A stretch of DNA of 63,580 nt from Candidatus Aminicenantota bacterium (GCA_011772495.1 WVZL01000014.1:1-63580), one strand, 5' to 3'. Positions 53,703 through 62,436 are shown, counted from the first letter of the stretch. Translations and numbers: made by a program. Notes: generated from the letters alone by a model not told the origin.

Positions 53703-56108
53703 TTATTGTTCATCCAGCGATATGCCTAATTTTTTAAAAAATGCTTTCATACGCTCAATAAGCATCTGCCGTTCTTCGTTACTCATGAAAAATTCAAATC
53801 TTCCAGTAGCTCGTTCCGCCTCCATCAAGACAATCAAAAAATCATAAACAGCATTTGCTGCAGCTTGATCAGTATTGAACGCTACGTTTTGAGCATCCAA
53901 CAGGTGAAGAATAGAAATAGCGCCTTGCGCATAGGCTTCCTGCACAACTGATAAAGATTTGTTAGCAGCTTCAGCAGCCTTTTGTGCCTGCTCAATACTG
54001 GAATGTGAAGCGCCGGTTAGATGAAATGCGGAGCGAATGCGTTGCTCAATTTTTTCCTCCAATGCTTCCCTTTGGAAATAGAGCCTCTCGAGTTCTTTTT
54101 GGGCCTTGGTTCGAACAGCGGCCTTCTCTCCACCCTTGAATAAAGGAAAAGTCAGAGCCAAGCCGATACTCCAACTGGTATCATCTAATTCGGGAAGCTG
54201 GAATGGCGAGGAGAGATCAAGATTGCTTTTTGATCCGGCTCCTCCTTTTGAAAAGATGTTCGAATATTCCCCTTGAATCGCAAGAGTTGGCAGCCAAAAA
54301 CTGCTGGAGGCTGAACGCAAAATTCTTTCCTGGGCCTTGATAGCTGCATCCAAGGCTGCTAATTCCGGTGAGACTGCAAATCCCTCGCCGACCATGAAAT
54401 CCCGGAAGACGGCCCAATATTGTTTGTTTTCCGTATATTTTATAAATTCCTCTTCACTTGTAAAAAGTATTTGTTCACGTATGTCTACCTCGAGTGTGAT
54501 AAAAGGCTCCTCCAAAGGCCGGTGAAGCAAACGGTTGAGTTCAATCTCTGCAATGTTTCGGTTTGCATTTGCCAAGATCACGGATTTACGGTTAAGAGCC
54601 AATTCACTCTCCCATCGATACACTTCCGCTGGTCCGGCAGTCCCTACCGATTCTCTGACTCGGGCAAGCTCCAGATTGGCGCGTGTTCTCCTCAAATTTT
54701 CTTTTTCAATCCGTTCAAATGTTTTCGCGCGAAGGACATTTAGATAGGATATCGAAGCTGCCAGAGCAATATCGAGCCGCAGTTGCTCAAAATCCAGCTC
54801 TCTTGTTTTTTGAAACGACTTTTGTATATCGAAATTTGCCCAGGCTGGTTCGGAAAATATAACCTGGGTTGCAGTAAGAGAACCAGAAAGGGAGCGTTCC
54901 GCTTGAGACCCAAAACTGGCTTCAGCTCTATCCTCGTCAATAACTAATCCTGTTCCTGATAAACTCAGCTGTGGAAGAAGCTTTGAACGAGCCTCTTCGA
55001 TATTCTGTACTCCAGCTACTACAAATTTCTCTTTGGCAGCAAGATCCAAATTGACGTCGATGGCTTCTCGAACTGCAGAGCCCAAATCCAGTTTACGTTC
55101 CACTTCAACTCTCTCCTCGTTGATCAATACAGCCTCGGTTATAACACCCCAATTAGGATAAACACCTATCGCTCGCGCGGTTGCGTCGTTTATGGTCAGC
55201 TTTTCTCCTATGACTATATTTACTGGTATTGAACCCGGCTCCTCTCCTAACAGGACCCGTTGAACATTCAGAGCTACCCTTCGGGCAACCTTGGGAAACA
55301 AATCCGTTACAGTACAGGCCAGAATTCCCTGTTGGACATCACTGACGTCAAATCCAGAGAAACTGGGCAGTTTACGCTTTATGAGTTCTTCAGCAAAACG
55401 AACAAACTCCTTCCTAGAGAGATTTGTGAGCGGTCCCAACAAGACAGCTTCGACGTCAGGCGATAATTCAGAAATGGCTTTGTCAATATTTTCATCGACA
55501 CCGACGACTTGAAGATCGATCCCGATTGTCTTCAATAAATTCTTGCCGCGGGTGTTCAGTTCAGGGACGGCTTCCAAGTAGTGGTAATTTATCAAGTAGG
55601 CTAATTTTTCAAATTTAACCACATCCAAAAAGGCTTGAACATTTCTAATGATCCTGTCCGGAATATTGACATAACAAAAATTTTTAACCTGGCTTGTTCC
55701 ATCTTTTTGCGGAAATCCCATCAATTCCGCATCAAGAATAAACGGCGCGATTACCGGCTTGGGAAGGTCCCCCCGAGAAGCGACATCATGGGAAGCAATG
55801 ATCCCCATGGTTAAAATCAAATCTACCTGTGGATCAGATAAGAGTTTGTCTATTGCAGCTTTTACGCTAGCTTCCGTCCAATCTGCTAAAATTAGCTTAT
55901 CTTCGGGGAATAGGACTTCAAATTCTCCTCGAGTTAGCTCGAGAATTTCGCTCCGAAAAAGAAGCAAATACTCCTCATTCCTTTCCCAATACCCATCCAA
56001 AACCATACCTATGCGCATAACGGGCAGATTTCTTTGAGCCTGCGGAAACATCAGGCTTATAAAAGTCGATAAAGTGACAATTAAACAAATATAAAGCCGA
56101 TAATTCAT
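53703..56108 (-). CDS. TolC outer-membrane efflux protein with N-terminal ABC-type solute-binding domain
   Basis: 801 residues. Signal peptide about 1-24. Residues about 30-330 form a periplasmic solute-binding domain of the ABC_sub_bind type: DLILTMGIIASHDVASRGDL, PVIAPFI, then KFEKLAYLIN, AVLLGPLT and the closing VLLGEEPGSIPVNIVIGEKL. Residues about 340-790 are TolC-like with two outer-membrane efflux repeats (ARSKLLPQLSLSGTGLVIDE and RSASSSFWLPTLAIQGEYSN; YAQGAISILHLLDAQNVAFN). The two parts are in one uninterrupted frame. It leads the operon with adaptor and permease, so the binding domain may sense or feed pump substrate. This is far longer than the usual TolC (about 430-500 residues). 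Confidence 0.88.
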   Translation of the reverse strand: MNYRLYICLIVTLSTFISLMFPQAQRNLPVMRIGMVLDGYWERNEEYLLLFRSEILELTRGEFEVLFPEDKLILADWTEASVKAAIDKLLSDPQVDLILTMGIIASHDVASRGDLPKPVIAPFILDAELMGFPQKDGTSQVKNFCYVNIPDRIIRNVQAFLDVVKFEKLAYLINYHYLEAVPELNTRGKNLLKTIGIDLQVVGVDENIDKAISELSPDVEAVLLGPLTNLSRKEFVRFAEELIKRKLPSFSGFDVSDVQQGILACTVTDLFPKVARRVALNVQRVLLGEEPGSIPVNIVIGEKLTINDATARAIGVYPNWGVITEAVLINEERVEVERKLDLGSAVREAIDVNLDLAAKEKFVVAGVQNIEEARSKLLPQLSLSGTGLVIDEDRAEASFGSQAERSLSGSLTATQVIFSEPAWANFDIQKSFQKTRELDFEQLRLDIALAASISYLNVLRAKTFERIEKENLRRTRANLELARVRESVGTAGPAEVYRWESELALNRKSVILANANRNIAEIELNRLLHRPLEEPFITLEVDIREQILFTSEEEFIKYTENKQYWAVFRDFMVGEGFAVSPELAALDAAIKAQERILRSASSSFWLPTLAIQGEYSNIFSKGGAGSKSNLDLSSPFQLPELDDTSWSIGLALTFPLFKGGEKAAVRTKAQKELERLYFQREALEEKIEQRIRSAFHLTGASHSSIEQAQKAAEAANKSLSVVQEAYAQGAISILHLLDAQNVAFNTDQAAANAVYDFLIVLMEAERATGRFEFFMSNEERQMLIERMKAFFKKLGISLDEQ

Positions 56109-56544
56109 TTATTTTCCTCCGATATGATTTGTGCTTCTTAAAAAATCATACGATTGATTTTAGATGTTATGCATAGGCTAAATATCTCATTTTTGCGCAT
56201 AGTTTTAAAATTTATCATATTAAAAATATACAATCAATAAAAAATATAGGGATTCCTCTAAAAATAAGCCCTAAAATCTCTTAATTTATTCACTTTCAGG
56301 TAATTACATAAAACACCAAGAGGAATCGTTAAAAGTCATCGGTTGTTTCGACATACCTACAATGATCAATACTCCCTAGGTGTAGGTTCTCTTCGAGGTC
56401 TGGATTTATTATTTCTCTTCTCTATTAGGGCTTATATTCTGGCAAAAATCACAGGTATATGGCGTTATGCTTTTCAGGAACAGCTGAAGTTGCGGAATTG
56501 AGGGGAGGGAGGCTGGGTTGAAGAGCCATTGATTAAAACGAAAT
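56109..56544. other. Gene-free upstream region of the efflux operon
   Basis: No coding ORF was recognised. The part next to 56108 is AT-rich (promoter likely, none picked with confidence). The remainder has no recognisable family, only short symmetric stretches. The gap ends in a palindrome and a family-1 repeat. Confidence 0.45.
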
Positions 56545-56568
56545 GAAATTAATTATTTCATGCCATTC
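56545..56568. repeat. GAAATTAATTATTTC palindrome
   Basis: Perfect GAAAT/ATTTC arms (56545-56559) followed by ATGCCATT, as in the motif at 45752 (TATTTCACGCCATT). Confidence 0.4.
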
Positions 56569-56582
56569 TTAGTAGACATTGA

Positions 56583-56651
56583 ACAGGTCTCCATATTCCA
56601 TATTTAAAAAATCCTTTCCCGCTCTAATGTTGAAAGTCAAGACCTGACCCC
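56583..56651. repeat. Family-1 dispersed repeat copy
   Basis: ACAGGTCTCCATATTCCATA at the start and GTTGAAAGTCAAGACCTGAC CCC at the end. It aligns with 7237-7312 over the whole length and its end is the long form of the family end. Confidence 0.7.
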
Positions 56652-56671
56652 TCTTGTTTGACCTTTACTAT

Positions 56672-58894
56672 TTAGAACTGAAAGAGATAACTGACCTTAA
56701 AGAAGACACTTCGGCTTTTCTGATAATATTTTCTAGTAGGTCCTTCATTTAGCCATAGGCCTTCATGCCATCTGTGATTTTCATATAATCCACCATAACC
56801 AAGATGTATAACTGTTCCTGGGATCAGGGTAAACGAGATAAGTCCATCCGTTAAAATAGTCTCGAGATAACTATCATATTGAACAATGGCTCTCAGGAAT
56901 AAATACTTATTTATCTGATAAGTTGTACGCGATATCAGGATGTTTAAATCATATAACCTTTGTCCATCGTGTTTTCTATCGAGTTTCTGGTAAATGTATT
57001 GGAAGTACTGGGCTAGGTTTTGGTTTGGCTGGACGAGCACCTTAAAATCAAGTGATAATCCTTCTCCTAGGGAAGGGGTGTATGGATCGTAATAAATGCT
57101 ATCTCCTACCCTACACATAGCATAGAAATTTATCCAATTTGCTGACTGAATCTCACCGGCAATGTTAAAATAGTTACCTTTAAAGCCTATGTTTTTCCAG
57201 TATTCACTAAAAGTATAGTATTCCACTTTGACTGAACCCTGTTTAGCAAGCCTAAATTCAACACCTCCATTAAGCAAATAGTCATCTTCATGGGTTGTTA
57301 TATCATGCAAATAATATCCAAAAACGAAAGGGGTCATTCTCTTTAACCAAGACAATTTCTCCTGATTGGGGTATATGTTGAAATCCAAATACGTTCTAAA
57401 CTTTGAAATTCCTAAACGTCGAACAAAAGCTGTGTCCATTCTGAAATCGTCATCGAAATACTCATAATCCAGGCTGAGATCAAATGATTTTGAACTGTGT
57501 TGATAGGAGAGAGTTAATGCGGACCCATTGTATTTTCTTAGAGTATTTTCATCTTTTGAAATTGTGTAGAGAAAATTGGATTTCAAGAAGTTAATGCCGC
57601 CGCCAAATCGATAGTACACATCTCCCCCTATAACTCTGTTATATCCTCCGGCAAAATTACGATTAGTAATAATAGCACCAACGTAACTATCGGACCCGAT
57701 TCCAAGTTTTGACCGTCCCATAATGAAATGAGCCTTTTTGCCTTCAAATGGATTTTCTTCCCCTTTATCATACTTCCTTCCGGGCCAGTCATCCGCAGAA
57801 GCTAAAACACTGAACGAGAGGGCCTCTAGATCCCCCCTTACTTTAGCTCCCCATAATGGATCTACAATCTTCCTGGTATGCACTGCACTCCCAAGATTTC
57901 CATACGTCATACAAGTTCCTGCCAAACTGAAAATTTTGCTTGTTTCCATGTAGAATTGACGTTTTTCACGGTAAAAAACAGGATAACGTTGGTTGGCTAA
58001 AATCTGAAATGCATCTGTTTCAACTTGACTGAAATCTGGATTTATCGTAGCTTCTAAAGCAATTGATGAAGTCACTCTATACTTTGTTGTAATTCCCAGG
58101 TTTGTGGAAGAATTTCCTCCAGACCATGTTAAGGGGCTCTCTCTATCCCAAATATTTCCATAAGTGATTGCTGGAATAGCCCCAAAGTTAAGGTTGCTGT
58201 TGAGCTCACTAATAATAAATTTTGTCATTCCTGCAAAAAAACCCTGACCAGCAGGAACTTCTGGCCAAGAACCCATTATGCTATGATGTGCTATTTTCCT
58301 CTCAAAGATAATATTCATTTCAACATTCTCACCACTCCTATAACTGAATCCCTCCAAAGGCAATTTAATTTCCACTATGTATCCGTCCTCGACTACTCTT
58401 CCGGCACTATACCATACATAATCAGGCGCGAAGTCCACTCCAGTCGCGGAGGAGTCATACAAATCTCCTTGTATCCCTTTTGGATTAACACAGAGAACGT
58501 AGCCAAACCTTCTATTGCCGATCATATCAATATTAAAGCCAATCCAATCGTCTTTCCACATATCATCACGTTTAACAATTGAGCTCTTAATTTTTTCTGG
58601 CTCATTATCAAGGCAGTGAAAAGCAAAATACAAATTGTGTGAATCATTGGTAAACCAGATGCGAGTTTTATAGGGGAAAATCTGCCCAAATACTGGAGAA
58701 TAGCTTATGAAAAAATCGTCAATATCAGGCTCCCTTCTCCAAACCTCGTCATCCAATTTGCCGTCGATCTCAGGTTCTCTTATTGACCGAAAAGACTGAA
58801 GAATTTTACTCTTAGGAATTGATCCAATACTAGCGTAATTATCGATAAAGGAAATGACCAAAAAAACAAAAATAAGATAAATATTTCTTTTCAC
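56672..58894 (-). CDS. CBM9-DUF5916 outer-membrane beta-barrel protein
   Basis: 740 residues. Signal peptide about 1-22. Residues about 30-220 are a carbohydrate-binding family 9-like domain with the usual opening PEIDGKLDDEVWRREPD and LYFAFHCLDNEP. Residues about 250-740 are the DUF5916 part: long alternating strands ending in FKVSYLFQF, with an aromatic C-terminus typical of outer-membrane barrels. Such proteins are abundant in Acidobacteriota, Gemmatimonadota and Bacteroidota; they are thought to bind or import complex carbohydrates or peptides but are not characterised. It is monocistronic, with the family-1 repeat at its 3' end. Confidence 0.87.
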   Translation of the reverse strand: MKRNIYLIFVFLVISFIDNYASIGSIPKSKILQSFRSIREPEIDGKLDDEVWRREPDIDDFFISYSPVFGQIFPYKTRIWFTNDSHNLYFAFHCLDNEPEKIKSSIVKRDDMWKDDWIGFNIDMIGNRRFGYVLCVNPKGIQGDLYDSSATGVDFAPDYVWYSAGRVVEDGYIVEIKLPLEGFSYRSGENVEMNIIFERKIAHHSIMGSWPEVPAGQGFFAGMTKFIISELNSNLNFGAIPAITYGNIWDRESPLTWSGGNSSTNLGITTKYRVTSSIALEATINPDFSQVETDAFQILANQRYPVFYREKRQFYMETSKIFSLAGTCMTYGNLGSAVHTRKIVDPLWGAKVRGDLEALSFSVLASADDWPGRKYDKGEENPFEGKKAHFIMGRSKLGIGSDSYVGAIITNRNFAGGYNRVIGGDVYYRFGGGINFLKSNFLYTISKDENTLRKYNGSALTLSYQHSSKSFDLSLDYEYFDDDFRMDTAFVRRLGISKFRTYLDFNIYPNQEKLSWLKRMTPFVFGYYLHDITTHEDDYLLNGGVEFRLAKQGSVKVEYYTFSEYWKNIGFKGNYFNIAGEIQSANWINFYAMCRVGDSIYYDPYTPSLGEGLSLDFKVLVQPNQNLAQYFQYIYQKLDRKHDGQRLYDLNILISRTTYQINKYLFLRAIVQYDSYLETILTDGLISFTLIPGTVIHLGYGGLYENHRWHEGLWLNEGPTRKYYQKSRSVFFKVSYLFQF

Positions 58895-58958
58895 AATAAA
58901 CTCCCTTCAAGATTAATTAAGGCAAATCAACGCAAATTTGATTCGGACCGAAATTCAT

Positions 58959-59165
58959 TTAATTAATAAAATAGGCTACCAGCCTTTCCTTCTCACCTCC
59001 TGTGTCCGGCTCTTCGCGAATCCCATAATAATTTGCTAAGGCTCTAGGACTAAGATCAATGTTTAGCTCAAGGGTCTTTCTAACAAAAAAAAGAATCGAC
59101 TTCCTCCAGTCTCGGAATGTCCACCCACTATTCTGGTCCGTATTCAGGCCCGAATCCTTCAACAA
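58959..59165 (-). CDS. Small ORF of unknown function, uncertain
   Basis: Up to 68 residues from a TTG start with no ribosome site; later starts shorten it further. It has NSGWTFRDWRKSILFFVRKT, then LELNIDLSPRALANYYGI, a charged helix-rich pattern. No family recognised. It directly follows the broken cupin gene and could be a remnant of the same or another gene. Low confidence as a real gene. Confidence 0.3.
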   Translation of the reverse strand: MLKDSGLNTDQNSGWTFRDWRKSILFFVRKTLELNIDLSPRALANYYGIREEPDTGGEKERLVAYFIN

Positions 59166-59174
59166 CTTGATTTA

Positions 59175-59534
59175 TCAGGGTTTCATACCGAAGCAGCCAG
59201 TGAGCAGGCGTTCGATTTCCCAAGAACAATTTTCTTTATACTGATATTTCTCATTCACAAGAGACCAAGCATCAACTGATTTCACAGAGCTGTCCTTTGT
59301 GAAAGCTGCATGCGGAATATTCGAAGGTATGGCAATCACCTCTCCTTTTTTTACGCCTATAGTTTTATCCTTAACCTCGAAATATAATTTCCCCTGTAAA
59401 ACGAGCGTGATCTGTTCGCTTGCATGAGAATGCATGTCAAATTATCTTTTAGGATCTATCCAGGCGTAATCCTTAAACTCAAATTTTTCGAGTAGAGAAA
59501 CAATCGTCTCCATATTACTGGAAATAACATCCAT
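59175..59534 (-). pseudogene. Cupin-domain gene interrupted by an in-frame TAA
   Basis: The ATG at 59534 overlaps the stop of the upstream CMD gene (TAATG). It reads 30 codons (ending KDYAWIDPKR), then TAA at 59442-59444, then continues open in the same frame for 88 codons as a cupin: HSHASEQITLVLQGKLYFEV, KKGEVIAIPSNIPHAAF. Full length (119 residues) is normal for a small single-cupin protein. The metal-site histidines (H-x-H) survive after the stop. A restart at the ATG at 59435 would give 86 residues lacking the first strands. A sense-to-TAA change in one codon explains it. Confidence 0.75.
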
Positions 59535-59818
59535 TAAAAACGAATCCCTGGAACACGGTGAGTTTTTTTCATGCTCTTGCTGTCTGTACAGCTTTCATTC
59601 TCTGCGAGTGAAAAGCCTGGCAATGTATCTTTGATCTTCTCCCACATTTTTTGTCCTGATCCATTCATGACCAAGAAGCCAGACCGGATGGCATCCTGAA
59701 TTTCTTCCTCACATATTCCTAATTTTCTCGCCTGTTCGAGATGATAATCGAAACAGGGAAAGCAATGAGCTGAAACAGATGCGCCCAAACAAATTAATTC
59801 TCTCTGTTTGAGGTCCAT
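59534..59818 (-). CDS. Carboxymuconolactone decarboxylase/AhpD-family protein
   Basis: 94 residues with AAATAGGAGGAG ahead of the ATG. The family core is LICLGASVSAHCFPCFDYHL, with C19-x2-C22 and a histidine three residues later, as in AhpD-like redox proteins that use the CxxC pair with peroxide or lipoyl partners. LGICEEEIQDAIRSGFLVM continues the helical fold. The C-terminal 30 residues are divergent. It is in a cluster behind a TrmB-type regulator, upstream of the broken cupin gene. Confidence 0.85.
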   Translation of the reverse strand: MDLKQRELICLGASVSAHCFPCFDYHLEQARKLGICEEEIQDAIRSGFLVMNGSGQKMWEKIKDTLPGFSLAENESCTDSKSMKKTHRVPGIRF

Positions 59819-59897
59819 TTTATTTCTCCTCCTATTTAAAAAATTGAATCAAATTCAGGGCTTCTATACCGTTCTTGTAATAAAATCACTTTTTTAC

Positions 59898-60149
59898 TCA
59901 GATTTTGATAGCATTGTTTGGAATAGCAAATTCAGGATCTAGGAGAGCGAGTTGTGAAATCCTGTGACTGCTGTGCTGGGTTCGATAAGCATCAGCATCG
60001 CATTTAGACAGATAACTCTCGATAGTTCCGTAGCCGGCTTCTTTAGCGACCTTTAGCAGAAATACAGAAGATGAGGCAATCAAGTTAAATCCCAAAAGTG
60101 AGAGAACAAAAGCGACGAATAAAATTAATAATTTCTCTCTAAATTTCAT
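59898..60149 (-). CDS. Small exported or membrane-anchored protein of unknown function
   Basis: 83 residues, ATG with AAATGGGAGGCAAAT ahead. N-terminal hydrophobic segment (LLILFVAFVLSLLGFNLIAS) then a polar tail (GTIESYLSKCDADAYRTQHS). It is not recognised. It lies between the TrmB regulator and the CMD gene on the same strand, so probably in the same transcript. Confidence 0.6.
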   Translation of the reverse strand: MKFREKLLILFVAFVLSLLGFNLIASSSVFLLKVAKEAGYGTIESYLSKCDADAYRTQHSSHRISQLALLDPEFAIPNNAIKI

Positions 60150-60228
60150 ATTTGCCTCCCATTTAAAAAATATGTTTTCTCTTCAATAGTGTTCATTATA
60201 GTAGTCACTAGCATTTGAAGAAAAAAAA

Positions 60229-61011
60229 TTATGGCAGATTTCCCATGATTTCTTGATAAATTGCATTCAATTCATCCAAGGGAACCTTATCATACCTTTT
60301 AAACAACTGACTCAGGAGTATTTCATGCTTGATGTATTCTTCAGCAACGTGAATTATGCCGAGATTCTTAGTCACTGCGATCCTTGCACCATCCGAAGGA
60401 AAAGTACAGCCCACAAGAGCTTGTTTAGAGTCAATGCTCAAGGCAATATCCCTGCAGGAAGAACAGGGCTGTCCCTGGTGAGGATACAGATTTTTAAGTT
60501 TGAAAATCTGCTCTCCACAGTAGACGCCAATGACTGATACGTGTCGTTTTTCAGCCTCAGACAACGCGCTTTCGAAAAAAAGGATATCGCTGTCGAAGCT
60601 GACTAAATAAATATGGCTCTTAGCTTGAGAGATGACATGATTTATTGTTTCAAATATTCGATCTCGTCCTGATATGGTCCAGATACCTTGAGTCTCTGCT
60701 GGTTTTTTAAGCTGCGGCAGGACTTCCTTGAGAAAATCTATATTCCTTCTGCTTTCCTTTTCTTTCTTTTTTAAAAATGCCGCTAAGCTAACGGGAATCA
60801 AAAGGGTTGTATCTCCCTCTTGAGATAGAACCAATCCCTTCGCCGCGAGCTTCTCGATCGTTTCATATATACGAGATCGAGGAACACCGGATTTCTTGCT
60901 GAGCTTGTACCCAGTCAGAGGAGATTCTGAGAGGAGGGCAAAGTAGGCTTTTGCCTCATAGGTTGAGAGCCCCAGATTTTCAATGGCCTGAACTATGTCT
61001 TTTTTCTCCAT
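60229..61011 (-). CDS. TrmB-family transcriptional regulator
   Basis: 260 residues. N-terminal winged helix 5-75 (LGLSTYEAKAYFALLSESPL, PRSRIYETIEKLAAKG), TrmB/HTH_archaeal type, a short coiled segment (FLKKKEKESRRNIDFLKEVL) and a C-terminal effector domain with LVSFDSDILFFESALSEAEK and a CxxC pair (QPCSSCRD). Archaeal TrmB members sense sugars; bacterial ones are diverse. The start ATG has almost no ribosome site, and the promoter is about 15-25 bases ahead, so the leader is very short. It heads the small cluster down to 58959. Confidence 0.85.
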   Translation of the reverse strand: MEKKDIVQAIENLGLSTYEAKAYFALLSESPLTGYKLSKKSGVPRSRIYETIEKLAAKGLVLSQEGDTTLLIPVSLAAFLKKKEKESRRNIDFLKEVLPQLKKPAETQGIWTISGRDRIFETINHVISQAKSHIYLVSFDSDILFFESALSEAEKRHVSVIGVYCGEQIFKLKNLYPHQGQPCSSCRDIALSIDSKQALVGCTFPSDGARIAVTKNLGIIHVAEEYIKHEILLSQLFKRYDKVPLDELNAIYQEIMGNLP

Positions 61012-61012
61012 A

Positions 61013-61088
61013 TTAGTAACTACCTAAGTGTATACTAAGATTTTTTTGTCTATTTGTCAAGTTTTTTTTGATTTTTTTTTAAAAAAAA
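61013..61088 (-). promoter_or_regulatory. TrmB promoter with UP-like A/T tract and inverted repeat
   Basis: On the minus strand: a homopurine/pyrimidine A/T tract (61061-61088), TTGACA (61060-61055), 17 bases and TAGTAT (61037-61032). The arms TTAGTA (61033-61038) and TACTAA (61013-61018) form a 6-base inverted repeat with 14 bases between, covering the -10 and the start, a likely autorepression site. Predicted leader is about 14 bases. Confidence 0.5.
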
Positions 61089-61091
61089 GGC

Positions 61092-61115
61092 GTTAAATTC
61101 ATTATTATGCGCCAT
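61092..61115. repeat. Related palindrome motif (TTAAATTCATTATTATGCGCCATT)
   Basis: A diverged copy of the GAAAT-N5-ATTTC-N-CGCCATT motif seen at 45752, 49281 and 56545. The GCGCCATT end is well kept; the palindromic arms are not. Confidence 0.3.
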
Positions 61116-61272
61116 TCCCAAGCTGACCTCTGTGATAGAAAGACAACTACCTCTGCGGTCTAAGCATAACTTTCCTTCGAAGCTAAAAAACGAAGAGAAT
61201 AGTGCTTGGCCGTGGAATTTGCCCAATCCTTAGCTAACGGAGAAAATTAATAATAGATTTTATCTGTATTAT

Positions 61273-62289
61273 CTACCTTTTTAGTTTTAATTCCTCAATT
61301 ATTTTCGAATCTAGCCAGTAAACATCGCTAAATCCATTGCCTGGATTAAAATAAAATTTTTCCATCTCTTCATAGGAATATGTCATTCCTGAGAGGAGAT
61401 TATCACTCACTTTGTCAGAAACGAAAAAAAGAAATTTTCCATCGGGTGAAACATACGGATAGCGCTCATTATTATCCTCGTTAATATTCGGACCAAAGTT
61501 TATCGCCTCCGTCCAAGAACCATCGGGATTACGGAAGCTGATATATAAATCACCACTTCCATATCCTCCAGGGCGGGACGAGGAGAACAAGATGTATTGT
61601 TCATCAGGATCGATAAACGGTGTCCAATCCGCAAATCCAGAATTAATACTAGGAGGTAAAAGTTCCGGTTTTGTGTAGTGCCCTTGGTGTATCTCAGATC
61701 TGTAGATACCGTAATTATTCTTTCCCCCTTCAAAGTGTCCTACATAATAAAGGGTATATTGACGCGTAACGGTGGGCTGCATCTCCGTATGAGCAGTGTT
61801 AATAAGCGTACTGAGCGGCTTGGGTACTGACCACTTCATTCCTTCACGCTCTACCATCCATATATTTAAGTCATTCCGCCCAGAATCATCAGGATCTATT
61901 GAATGAGAAGCCGAAAAATAGACTCTATTTCCATCAGGAGAAAAACTTGCTTCAGCGCTTCCAGTTAAATAGGCAAATGGTGCGTCGTCAGGTTGCGACC
62001 AACCATGTGAAGTCACTTTGATATAAAGTGTGAAAACAGGAAACTTAAAACGATAGTTGCTCATAAAACCCCTTGTCCAAACGATTTCTTTTCCGTCTGG
62101 TGAAAAAGCTGGGAAACTATGCTCGTGAAAACCTGAAGAAATAATCCCAGGTGCAAAAATCTCAGGAGTCCTTCCCGGTTGTGTTTGACCTAGATATGGG
62201 CCTTGCAATTCTGGATAATCATTTTGTTTTGAACAACTTACATATGTAAGTAATATTATAAAACAAGTTAAAAGTACTCGTATTTTCAC
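61273..62289 (-). CDS. PD40 (WD40-like) beta-propeller lipoprotein
   Basis: 338 residues from GTG 62289, which has GGAGGTTATT directly ahead; a TTG four codons upstream would put the ribosome site inside the gene. Lipoprotein signal (LLTCFIILLTYVSC). At least four PD40 repeats: HSFPAFSPDGKEIVWTRG, AEASFSPDGNRVYFSASH, WTPFIDPDEQYILFSSSR and RYPYVSPDGKFLFFVSDK. Such TolB-like or peptidase-like propellers bind partners or peptides in the envelope; no protease part follows. Monocistronic, with the IS3 element upstream. Confidence 0.85.
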   Translation of the reverse strand: MKIRVLLTCFIILLTYVSCSKQNDYPELQGPYLGQTQPGRTPEIFAPGIISSGFHEHSFPAFSPDGKEIVWTRGFMSNYRFKFPVFTLYIKVTSHGWSQPDDAPFAYLTGSAEASFSPDGNRVYFSASHSIDPDDSGRNDLNIWMVEREGMKWSVPKPLSTLINTAHTEMQPTVTRQYTLYYVGHFEGGKNNYGIYRSEIHQGHYTKPELLPPSINSGFADWTPFIDPDEQYILFSSSRPGGYGSGDLYISFRNPDGSWTEAINFGPNINEDNNERYPYVSPDGKFLFFVSDKVSDNLLSGMTYSYEEMEKFYFNPGNGFSDVYWLDSKIIEELKLKR

Positions 62290-62370
62290 AATAACCTCCA
62301 AACAACTTTATTTTATTCTATCTAGAATCAATTTATCCATTATTTTGTATCATTCTACTTGATCCAGGAC

Positions 62371-62383
62371 TGACCTGACCCCC
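62371..62383 (+). repeat. Left terminal inverted repeat of the IS3 element
   Basis: TGACCTGACCCCC. Its 11-base core GACCTGACCCC is identical to the end motif of the dispersed family-1 repeats, although the orientation relative to the element is opposite. A GATCCAG direct repeat (62361-62367 and 62391-62397) brackets this end. Confidence 0.8.
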
Positions 62384-62436
62384 TCAGATTGATCCAGTCT
62401 TTGAGTTATAATTGAGCTGGACGAAAGGAGGAGGAT

